From Blastomussa wellsi (lineage: Eukaryota > Cnidaria > Anthozoa > Scleractinia > Plerogyridae), in assembly GCA_947652115.1 (NCBI GenBank), contig OX393567.1:22998532-23062531 (forward strand): a DNA stretch of 64,000 nt, read 5' to 3'. The translations under genes were made by a program, and so were the position numbers. Position 1 is the first letter of the stretch, and each line of letters begins with the position of its first letter. A model generated the notes under the pieces. That model did no database searches. It had not been told where the DNA came from and saw only the letters and a program-made list of their open reading frames with translations. This document shows, one piece after another, positions 35,401 to 47,800 of this stretch.

Positions 35401-38400
35401 GTGGTTATTACTGTCAATTTACCAAGGGACATGTTCATTCATCACATAAGGCTTTACCCTGTATGTAGCATACACTCATTTGTTCGATGCAATTTAGTGA
35501 ACCTATAGTTTTACTCTGTCTTTACAAGTTCGATCAACAATCTGTCCTCTCCTTTTAATAGGGAGCTTAAGCAAATCACGACGGCAACCTCAACGAGAAC
35601 GTCGCTAAACAAAAGATTTAATGAGCAGTACAATAGCTCTGCACGTGCGTTATAATTCTTTGTACATTTCGTTGCCGTCCTCTGCAAAACAACAACGTGA
35701 AGTGACCAATTTCTGAGTACTTTTGAGAACGTGAACCTCGACGGCTAAAGTTTCGGTTTTCTGTTTGAAAATAAACGCCGTCCTTATATTTTCTACAAGA
35801 GCTATGTTTGAAAGCGATAGATGCACCTAATACATCAAGACAATTGCGAAATTCGTGCGTAAAATATAAAGTCATTTTTAAGCAGGCGTAGTCCTAGCCG
35901 TCGCCGTCGTCGTTGCTTAAGCTCCCTAATATTAAAGGGACACTGTCGCGAGTATCACTCCATACATGGATGAGCCTGATCATATATTCATTTTGCCAGT
36001 GTGCTGAAGCTATAAAAACAGTGATATCATTGTGATAATCAGGAGCTTTAGCTGAATTTTAATTAACGTTTCCCCCTTCCTTAAAAGATTACTTGATATC
36101 TACATGTCAACATTCTATGCACATTTTGTGTTTGAGCAAATTAAAGTACTTAGTCGTAGTTTAGTAATGTTGCTCTAAAAAAAGCAGAAAAATCCCTCTG
36201 ATAGTGTCCCATTAAGACATTAGTAAGAACATACGACCAACGTGGACATCTGGGTGGTTTTTCCCACCTCTTGTCAAAATGGCAGCTGCATGTTTAGATA
36301 TTTCATCTAATAGTTCTGTTTTCCTAAAAAAATAGAATAACAATAATGTGCACAGCATTTCAGTTTTTTTACTTGAAATGCGGACGGGCAAAGTCATGCA
36401 AAAATGGACGAAGCTAACAGTGATCTTCTGCAATTATACTTAACTTACCCCCTCCCCACGCCGAAAAATAAAATGTTTGTGTAAAAGCTAGTTTGAGCTA
36501 GCGGTTTGGAATTTGCAGAGCCTAGATAACAGTTGTTGATTTTTTTGCTGTCTTTCAGTTTTGCCACCAATACTACCGCGTCAGCTTCACTTTGACCACA
36601 AAACACCCAACCCACGGAACTATCGTCAGAACCAAAGATCCGAGATCATTTGCAGGCTGTTACGACACTTCGGTTTACAATGATGTATTCATAGAAGACA
36701 CCATTTCAGAGTTTACCGTGACCTTGACGAGGTTGGAATCGCACGTTGCCTTAAGCGAGATTCAGGTATTCGTCGGACGTGAAAGCTCGTCGTTTCACGC
36801 GACCAATCTTGAACAAGACAGCTCAAGGACTTGGCTGGTGTTCGACGACCCTGGGCTTACGACGTTCGAAGTTGACGAGCTTGTTATCCGCGGAAATGCT
36901 CATTTGGCTATTCAGAACAAAGCTGGTAGTGTGGAGTTCAGAGCAGTCGAGTACGAAGGTGATTTTACGGGCACACTTCATGTTGGTGGAGCACAGAACG
37001 TGCACCTGAACTCCAGCAGCAACGCGGTGATTCCATTTACTTTGAGAACTTATCAGGTGAGACATTTTTTCATGCAAAACTCGTATGAAGTTTTCTCTTT
37101 GTTTGGTCAGTGTGTTTTTATTTTCTAGCCCACATGTTGCATATTCGTAAAGTAACTACTTGAACTTAAATTATTAAGATTGTAATTCATGACCTTGATA
37201 TTCTATTCGTAAAGGAACTACTTGAACTTAAATTATTAAGATTGTAATTCATGACCTTGATATTCTTCCCCAGTGTTAATCACCTTGGAAAACAAATTTG
37301 TTTTGAAGTTTTCGTTGATTTGAAGAACATTTTGCACAATGACAAATTGGCATTACTAGCATTGCTTAGCCCTTGTAAAACGACACCGTTTCCCTTCGTG
37401 ATCTAATTAGAAACCTCGTTTTTTTTACGCAAAGCGGTAACAACTAATAAAAGTTATAACAAATATTGTGAATGGAGAAAAATATCGTGGATATATATGG
37501 AATTATTAAGCCTGAAGTTTTTTGTATGTGTTGGATGCAACCAATTTGTTTATCGTTGCAGGATTCGAAAGTTTTCCTCCCACGTGAAATATATCTTCAA
37601 AAATCCTCTATTTACGCCGAGTCTGAGCTGGCTGGACTTGCAAACCTTATCATTTCACACGGCAGTCGCTTTGACGTCACACAAGAGGCGCGTGTCAACT
37701 CTCCCTCAAAAGCCACCATGCTGTTGGATCGTATCACCATCCTTAATGGAGGAATGTTTTACCAGAGGACCGCTGAGCCTGCAAAAGTAACCGTAAACCT
37801 GACAGGGGAGGTTATTATCAACGCAGGCGCAACAATGGATGTCAGTCAAGTTCATCTGCAGGCCCATAACATCTTCATTGATATCGCCGGTGTTCTCACG
37901 GCACGTGGCCGAGGATTTGGCTCGATAAGTGGGAAAGGACCTGGTGTACAATCTGGGATTGCTTCCGGAGCGGGTCACGGTGGGGCTGGCGGACGGAGCT
38001 CTAGTCAGCCACTCGTGGGTGAGGCTTACGGTTCGTTTGATATGCCGCTCTATTTTGGCAGTGGTGGAGGACAAGGATATCAGGATTTGGTAAGACTGAA
38101 AGCAGTTTTCTTTTCTTTGAGACACTTCAATCTCCCAAATCATTCTAAGCAACATATGGCAGTCTGCGGCCTTTCCCTTCACCAAGGAAACACGGAAAGC
38201 CGCAAAACTCCAGAACAAAAATTTATTTTTCAAGTCGGCACTCTTTATCCTCACAGTATCAACGAATGCTTTTCATTCAACTAATTAATTCCGTTGCTTT
38301 TCACGTTACCAGGCACCAACCAATAGCAAAGCTCCATCTTTCTGTATATAAACCACACACGACCCACAATTCCTTGATTCGCTCCGACGAAGGGCTAACG

Positions 38401-38782
38401 CTCGAAACGTCAGCTCTTGAATCTCTTTACGGTGGCCAATTTACATTATCAACCAAGTTGATAAAACCAAATTATTTTGTTATACTTCCCACCGACGCAG
38501 CATCACAGTTTCTTTAGAAACTTACCCCATCTATTTCTTTTCTTTAAACGGACAAAACTGTTACGATCTTATGCTGAAAACTTTTTTCTTGTCTTCATGT
38601 TAACGATCTTCCGCTCCTTGATACCTATTTTGTAAATCGAGAAAAGCTTGTTTTATTTTCATGGGCTGTTGTGTATAGTAGTTCGTAGCACAAATTGGTT
38701 AAAACGTCGTACATCAGGCAATAAGAGTAAGCCAGCTGACTTCAGGACTTCAGGACCAAAGCCAAAACTACTCTTTATTTAG

Positions 38783-38827
<45 letters not shown>

Positions 38828-41800
38828 GTATAACAATATAATTTGGTTTTATCAACTGGGTTGATAATGGGTTGATAATGTCAATTGGCCACCGCTCCGA
38901 CGAAGGGCTAACGCTCGAAACGTCAGCTCTTGAATCTCTTTACGGTGGCCAATTGACATTATCAACCCAGTTGATAAAACCAAATTATACTCTTTATTTA
39001 GTTTACGCTGGTTTTCCCGGGCTTGACATAAAGTGATTGTTCTGAATAGGGTTCTAAACGGTTTAATAATATTATTTGTCGTGATTGGCCAAATGCGATA
39101 CCTCTGGTTGTGGCTTAATAGCAGTCATGAGAACACCGCTGTAGGTACGCTACCGACCGTCGTAGCCCACAGCAGCTAAAGGGACCTAAAAGGGACCTAG
39201 TCAGCTACACCTTTGTTATTATTGTTTACATGCGAGAGTTTCAGTATTATATTCCACGCAGAGCGTGTCGAAACGAAAGAGATCACTGAGAAACTTGCTA
39301 AAGGTAATTTAAATACTTACAGTAACAACGTGCAACAATGCAATAAAATTACCCTTCATCATACATTTTCCAGATTAGGCCACTTTCGCTATATTAACAT
39401 TCAGCTTGATAGCGAGGCCTAGAGGATACAAACAAAATAAATTAATTTTGTTTGTTTGTGTCCTCTAGGCCTTGCTACTAAGCTGAATTGTGATATAAAA
39501 ACACTTCATGACACTTGACTCACATTTACTTTGTCTTGAATTCCCTTCTTGAGGTTTTTGTAACGCTCGTTTTTTATCATTAGCCCGGTAGTTCAGGTGG
39601 CGGAGCTGTAAAACTCAGTGCCTCACACATTGTACAAGTTGACGGGCTCCTTGACGTGTCTGCTGAAAAAGCCGTAAATCCAGGCACCGGTGGCGGGAGT
39701 GGTGGCAGCGTCCTCATCTACGCAACGCTGTTTCTAGGAAAAGGCAAGATAATGGCCGATGGTGGCGAAGTTGCGCGTGCGTCATTTGGGGATGCTGGAG
39801 GAGGGGCTGGGGGCCGCATTGCTGCGCATTACGACAGCACGAGATTCGCGGGCTCATTCTCAGCTCACGGTGGAGCGAGTCGGACCGAGGCCGGAGGACC
39901 TGGAACGGTTTTCCTGTCTGAAAACTCGACACACAAGACCATGATTATCGACAATAACGGCTACCGTGCAACCAAGCTGTATATATCTAATTACAGAGAT
40001 TTATCCGACGACGGTGGACGAGCCTGGCTACTTGCAGATTTCATGGACGAGTTTACCATCAATTTGCTACAATTGCGTGGTGGAAGTCACTTTGCTGTCT
40101 ATCATCTCAAACCATCCTTCACACTTCATATAGAACGACTCGAAGGTGACCTCGGCGGTTTAATTCACGTGTCAAAGAAAAACAGGGTGTACATCAATAA
40201 CGCACCCAGGCTGTTCCCGTCAAGTTTCCACGTGTACAATGAAGGCTTCATTCATCTACCACAGGACGTTTTACTCAAAGACTTGTTTTATCCCAGGATT
40301 TCACTGGAAGGGATGATCAGCGGAATGGACAACTTGACGATCGGCGGAGGCGCCGAATTCGTGGTTACTGCAGAGGTAATTTTATTGGAAAATTGATGGC
40401 TAAGGGTAAAACATGGCGAGAAATTTTGCATTTCAATTTCAGCCCGAAAAACTCTCGTCATGTAATCGTACACGCCATTTTAAAAAAGATTTGTGTTGGA
40501 AGCCGAGCTGAAATCTTAGCACCTTTGACAAAGCTAATCAAGACCTTTAGGGTTCAATGGCTTGCGGCTCGATTAGAATCTCGAATAGACAGCCTTATTA
40601 TTCGGGCTAGCCGAGTTGTAATTTCGGCATTATTTTTTTTCCGCGTTCAGTCACAAATCGCCGTGTGGGCTTTAAAGCGCATGCGTCGAGTAGGTGAGCG
40701 GTCGCTCAGCACTGTGCACATCGCTTAGCACATGGAAAGCAGAAGTTGTTTGAAAGTTTATTGTAGCACGGATTCCATGACTTCAAGGGAGCTGAAATCA
40801 CACACTTTCATAGCTTTACATAAGGTGACACAGAGTTATCGAGGTTTTGTAATTAATCTATATTTATACATAAAAATCAAGTTTCAGTGAAAAAGAGCAG
40901 CCCGAGTACACGCAGTCATGCATCTAGTCTTGTTTTACGATTGTCTTGCTTTCAGGACGTTTTGGCTTTTAATTTTTACTCCATAACGGAAGCCAAATGC
41001 GCAGTTGAAAGAGAGAGGTAGGGGGAGTCGTGAATGCTCGTTTCATGACATCTGCGCTTTCAGTACCCTGCCAAATATCTCTGAGAAACTTTTGTTTCAA
41101 GTTAATAGACTTGTTGAAACGTAATTCACTACCCATTAGTTTACCTAGCATATTGTTAACATGTTGATAGCTAACTCGATGCACTACTGCAACATTTGTA
41201 GGGTCAAACAGAGGGTTTCAGCAAGAAGACAATCCACTTAAACTCACTCACAGTCATGAATGGCGCCAAACTCACAGCCGCTGATACTGTTATAGACTCG
41301 CCTACCGTGAACCTGCTACTGAATGAAAGCTTGAGAGTGATGGCCGGGGGCCTGGTGCACGGCAAATGGATTAACATAAGCGCTGGTGATATTGAGGTAG
41401 AGGCCTCTGGGATTATTAATGCCGAGAAGCGAGGTTATGCAGCGAAAAGTGGACCCGGCATATCGTCAGGTAAACCAGCCACAGTGAATTCAGCCGCCTC
41501 TCCGCGCATTTTTATACGTTGTTTGTTTCGGAGCTTGCTCAATGGGTTTTTGCACTTATTCAATTCCTCACTCGCTCAATTACTTACGCGCTCGTCTATT
41601 CATCGGTCCGTCCGTCCATCTATCCATTAATTCGTAGATCTATTTATTATTTCATGCCATTTCATTTCATTCATTCATTAATTTATTTGTTCATCCATCC
41701 ATCCCTTCGTCCGTCCATTCGTTCGTTGGGTCGATCACCTGCCAGGTTAGCTCGATTATTTATCATTCAAATACAATAACTAAAAACAATGTTCACTCAT

Positions 41801-44800
41801 TCACTCATGATCTCGATTACAACTTTCCTTGTTTCCAAGTGTATTTCTCGATTCGTTAACTTTACTATTACATACACTTTGTTAATAATCTTTAGGTTCT
41901 GCCGGCGCTGGTCATGGAGGTCGTGGAGGACTGGGTAACTTGGGGTCATCCCCAGGCCACTCCTATGGTTCTCTTTACCGGCCTCTCTCCCATGGAAGTG
42001 GAAGCACGTTTGCAGCTGGGGGAGGGGTGGTCAGGTTAGCGGCAAGGGGATCAGTGACTATAGACGGCTTAGTTGGTGCAAACGGCGAGGATGGACAAAA
42101 CCATACCACCGGAGGGGGGAGCGGAGGGAGTATTTGGATATCGTCTAAGAGCTTTAAAGGAAATGGTGTTATTAGAGCATCTGGTGGAAGCGGGCTGTTC
42201 TCAAGCAGTGGCGGAGGAGGTGGTGGACGAATGTCCATTGATTTTGACAACCGGACCTTCAGTGGCAAGATGGAGGCCTTTGGCGGAGCGGGTAACAAGG
42301 AAGCAGGAGGCGCTGGAACAATTTATCTTCATAACAAGTACCAGGATTTCAAGCAACTTATCGTGGACAACAACAACATAGGTTCCCCTTTGACAGATGA
42401 CATCGTAGACGTTGATTATGACGGAGGTCGGACATGGCTCACACCAGAACCCAACACAACAGCAATGTCATTTAACGAGGTTGATATTCGTGGCCAATCT
42501 CAACTCGCCGTGCTAACCACTCCACCCGAGTCACCAGTTCGGTGGGACATCGGAGGTATTCGGGGTGATCGCTCGGGAATTCTGCACGTCAGAGCCAATC
42601 AAGAGTTACAGATGAAGCTTTCGGACAGCCAAGGACAGCAGCCTGAGCTGCTGTGGGGTGTCAATGTGTATCCAAGAGGCGATCTCAAATTACCGCATAA
42701 GCTCGTCGTGGATGGAATTAAGATGATCGTTGCAGGAAGTCTGAGTGGCGCACAAAGCGTGACGGTGGGAAACAAGGGGAAACTAATCCTCAGGCGAGTC
42801 ATTCAAAATTTACAGTCACTGTTTCATTTTGTTTTATTAAACCAATTTTAAATGTACAAACGTAATATGTTTTAGCATTTATGGCCTTATCGTTCATTAG
42901 GGAGTAGTTAATTTAGAATGTAATTACTGAAGATTTTTACCGAGTTTTAAATAAAGTAATCAATCAATCAATCAATCAATCAATCAGTCAGTCAGTCAGT
43001 CAGTCAGCCAGCCAGTCAGCCAGTCAGTCAGTCAGTCAGTCAGTCAGTCAGTCAGTCAATCAATCAATCAATCAATCAATCAACCTTTCAACCTTAGAGC
43101 TAAAGCTGGGCAACATCCAAGCTATTATCGTGGACTTAATGTTACCATTCTAAAGCACTCGCTTTATCTACTTGATTTAGCTTTGACAAAGGCATTAATA
43201 ATTGGCGATCATCGAAAAATAATTTATTTTGTAGGCAGCTAATTGCTCCAAATAACCAAACGTCCAGAGACTTAACATTTGACGTGATCGAGATCCAGGG
43301 TGGTGGCAGAATCGAGATACAAAGCGACGAGGAAGGCCTGTCGATAACATGCTCGACATTGTGGATACGCAGTGGAGGAGTTCTAATCGCTGACCGACTT
43401 TCCGTTGTCGCTGATACCGTAACAATCGAGCAATCGGGAATTATTGACCTCAACTACAAGGTAAACACGAACTCAAGGAAGCTACACGTGGGGGTTAAAG
43501 GAGCTACGTCACGGTTTGTGCCTTTTGAAAAAATTTAGCCTAAATTTTTCAAAATCGTCATTTGTAATCCGTCCCAATCTGCTCCATCCTTAACCATCCT
43601 GGTTCCTTTTTGGTTTAGTATCACTCTTTTGGTGTTTTTCTTTCTTAGTAAACTATTATTTTTAGGTTTCCTACATTTTAAAGGGGAATTTGGTTCGTCG
43701 CAAAATATAACTCAAAATATCTTGAACCAGCTCCTTTAAATAAAGAGATCCGTGACCATGTGATTTTGTAATTCGTGACCTATGGTGCTGGAAAACTTTT
43801 TGTAAGAATTTTGCACTTGTTTATGAATTGTTTCGCTTTCTAGGCTGTTGTGGCTGGGTCGGGGCCAGGAGCTGGATCGTCTCACTATGATGGATCATCA
43901 GGGGCCGGCCATGGTGGTCGAGGAGGCAGAGGCAAATCTCAGATTCGTACTGGTGCCTTCTATGGAGACTTCACAAGACCTCAGGCGTTTGGTAGCTCTG
44001 GTGGTGGAGGAAGCGGAGATAGCGTAGCAACAGGTGGAGGCGTCTTCCTTATAACAGCTGGACAGATGGTTCACGATGGACAAATTACAGTTAACGGAAA
44101 AGATGCTTTAGCGAACTCGGATTACGGTGGAGGAAGTGGAGGGAGCGTTTTCATTGAAGCAGGAAGTTTTGATGGATCGGGTGTAATTCAAGCAAATGGA
44201 GGCGCCGGTGGAGGCAGTGCTGGTGGTGGAGGTAGCGGCGGAAGAATTGCTCTTCATTACAACTCAACCTTCTTCTCTGGAATCATATCCGCCTACGGAG
44301 GGAACTCAGCTGTGGAGACTGGTGCGGCTGGAACGATTTATAAGAGAGACGTCCAGAAAGGATATAGTATTCTTGAGGTTTACAATCAAGGTAGAAAACC
44401 GTCCAAACAAGAAATAGACGACTATTCTAATTTGGCCAGTGACAGCGCACGGACATGGCTGACTTTAGATCACATCGTTGACTCGTCAGTGCAAGTCACC
44501 CTACAGAATGTTGATCTTGGCACCACTGTGCATGAAGGCCTGACAATTGAAGAAGTGAAACTGGGTGGATCAGCACACCTTGCGATTGAGGCTGACAATA
44601 CTAAGACTCGTCTACACACGTTTAGAAAGTTTTATGGCACTTTCGAAGGGGACACTTTTGGCTTTCTTCACGTCGGACCGCGTCAATTCCTAACAATACC
44701 GGATACGGACTACTACATTCCAGTCAACTTGAAGATTTATCAGTCGGGCTACATTCAACTTCCTGACAGGGTTATGCTTCACAAGAACTCATTGTCTCTT

Positions 44801-47800
44801 AATGCTGGGTATCTAATCGGTGTTAAGGAGCTGACAATTTCACAGTGTAGAGTTACGTTTGGAGCCGGTTCTGGAGCACTTATCACAGGCTCTCTTCAAG
44901 CGACGCACTTCAAGTTCCAAACTATGACGATCATGAGTCAGGGGTTCCTAGACATGGTTGCTACTAACACGAATTATTCTCTAGACATGGATTCTCTTGT
45001 CATAAACTCAGGAGGGGTGTTGACCGGACGTAAAGTTGCCATCGTTGCACAGACTGTGACCGTGGATGAGTCAGGGAAGATAACCTTGGATGCTAAAGGT
45101 GAGAGTTGTCCACCAACAGCCGTTTACTATGCGGGTTCAGGAGGCAGCCATGCCGGTTACGGAGGGTTCGGATTTCATGGAGAACCCCAGGGACAGCGAG
45201 AAAGCCCATTCGATTCAGTGTTTCGCCCGGTGGCTTTTGGGAAAGCTGGATACGCTGGGCGGTCTTCTTCAAGTTGTACTAGTGGGTTTGGAGGAGGCAT
45301 TTTAAATCTGACCGTCAGTGGGACGCTCCAAATTGACGGAGAAATCTCGTCCAGGTACGAATATTATCAATATTACCGCAAAGGTGGGAACCCCGAAATG
45401 GATTCCCCATTTGATTCGAGGAATTTGTTGATTTTATGTTAATTAAACAAACGCATGTGTGCAAGAGTGTGATATTTGTAGATTAAACTTTCACTTGTAA
45501 ATGTGTTTTAAAGACTTCTAAATATTTGACAGTGAAACATATATTCGTATTTATAATTCACTTTTAAATTGTTCAATTTCAGAGGGCTGCGGTTGGCGAA
45601 ATTTTTTAACACTAAAAAGAAGATTGCTACAAAATCTCGAAAAAGGTTTTTAACAAAAGTTAACAAAACAGATTGTTGTCATAAACCCCCTAGCGTGTCG
45701 GTTCCCCGGCGACCTTTTTGCGTTATACGGCTTTATCTGGGAGCTCTTATTACGAGGACTTCATTAGCATGGCTATTATTTGTTCTTACGTATCGCTCGC
45801 AACTTCGAGGCATCACCGTCGAACCGTAACCAAATAAACATGTCTTTTAATTGCGTTAAAGACAGGTGAACTATCACACGATAATATTGTCCTAGATTTC
45901 CCGCGAAAATCATTTCCCTCGTATGAACGCCATGGGTGCCGTCATCTGATTGGCTGGCGGCACATTCTGCTGATTGATATCTCGGCGGTAAAGACGAGAC
46001 GTGTTTACAAACTTCGAACTGTGAAAACTCGCTTAAGTTTTAAGCGAGAATGCTATCTCTTTAAACGAATTAAAAGTGTATCAGGGATTTTTACAATTTT
46101 GGACATTTCTCTGTTGACAGCTCGAACGTAATGAGGCTGGGAAAATATTCGATACTGTAACTTTTCTGGTTTATAAAAAGATAGTAATTGGAATACAGGT
46201 AAACCCTGACACACTTCCAGAGATTGATGCTTTCTGATTAACACTTTGCAGTGCTTTTACATTAGTGTTTACGTTTGATACCAGGTTAATTCGGTGGAGT
46301 GACAGTCTGTTGTTTTATGTTTTCCGGCTCCCTACTTCTCAAGAAATATTTTTTTCGAATTCTACAATTCAAATCCTTTCCATTGATATGATTGTATTTT
46401 GTGGTAGTTTTCTTAAAAAACGTAAGTATAAGTGTATTTTTCAAGTGACTCGAGATATCTGACATAGTGGTTCTAATAAAAAAATCTTAAGTTAGTTTTA
46501 TAATTTTTCGTTCATATTTTTTGGTTACCAGGGGCGAGAATTCCAAGGACAGTGAAGGAGGTGGCGGAGCAGCTGGCAGCCTGTTTATCAATGCCAGTGC
46601 CGTGGAAGGAAGTGGCTCCTTTGACGTTCATGGCGGCGACGGCGGAACCACCTCAGGTGGTGGAGGAAGTGGCGGTATAGCTGCTGTTTACTACAAGACA
46701 TCATCGCTTCACTTTTCCTACAACGTCCATGGTGGTGGTGGAAAGAACATCGGTGCCTCCGGTTTTCTGTATTTGAAGAAAACAGAGTCTCAAGTGGAAC
46801 ATTCAGAGCTGATTTTAGAAGGAAGAAATGTTTTAGCTCTTAGCTCACCGAGCTTACTTATTTGTGATCCAAAGCTTATTGACTTTACGTTTGACGAGAT
46901 AAGGCTATTAAAATCCAGTACGCTTACAATGGTTTCGTGCGAGAAGGGAAGTCCCATGACGCTAATAACAAAGAAAATCACGGGTGACAAAACAGGATGG
47001 CTTGACATAAAACCAGATCATGACGTGTACATTGGTGTAACAGGTGTCTTTGAGCCAACAATGGAACTTGAATTTAATGCAGAAATCAGAGACGGTGGTA
47101 CACTTTCCGTTCCTTCAAGTTTCTTTATTACCAGTGATACCCAGATAAGCCTCAGCGGCAGCCTCGTTGGGGTGTCAGATTTGACAATCAACGACAAGGG
47201 AAGACTTGTCCTTAAGTATCCTGGGCATACTGGTTTCAGGGTAACCCCTCAACAAGGCGTATCAACTGTACAGTTTACTTCAGTGCGTATCAAAGACGGT
47301 GGAAGCATGACAACATCTTCACCAAACAAAGTGAAGCTGATAAGTGACCTTTTGCAGTTGGACTACGGCGCAAATCTTGGGTCAGGTATTCCTGTAACTA
47401 TGGCAGAACGAGTGGAACATACCACCCGACCTTCTCTTAATAGACCGGACTGCCCCCATGGATATGAAGTTGTTGAAGTGGCGTCAAAGACCTTGTACAA
47501 CCCTTGTGGTGTTGGCAAGCATTTTTCTAACAAAAGAAACGAATCGTACTTAGTGTTTAAGAACGTCTCAGTGGCTATATCTGAAAATGAGACAATTTAT
47601 GTGATCATGAACGAGACACGCTACAACGTCACGTACTATATTGCTTGTGATTATGACAATTTCAAACTTCTTGCAGGCCAATCATGCAGTCTTGCGCCAG
47701 GTAACTATAAGTACAGCTCTCTGGAGATACAAGGAAGCGCCACAATGAACATCGAGCCAGGAACACAAAAAGATAACGCGAGCTCATTAGCTGTCAGTAA

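Larger units (their letters stand above)
35461..36558 (+). other. Intron 18 with two adjacent MITEs
   Basis: 1,098 bp. It is largely filled by the elements at 35559-35929 and 35934-36216. The remaining 340 bp show nothing. Confidence 0.7.
38090..39583 (+). other. Intron 20 with two Penelope-like copies and a palindrome
   Basis: 1,494 bp. The content is listed separately; 39002-39390 shows nothing recognisable. Confidence 0.7.

Noticed and set aside
42957..43083. CAGT/CAAT array as CRISPR-like
   Set aside because: It is a simple tetranucleotide microsatellite without spacers, in an animal genome.
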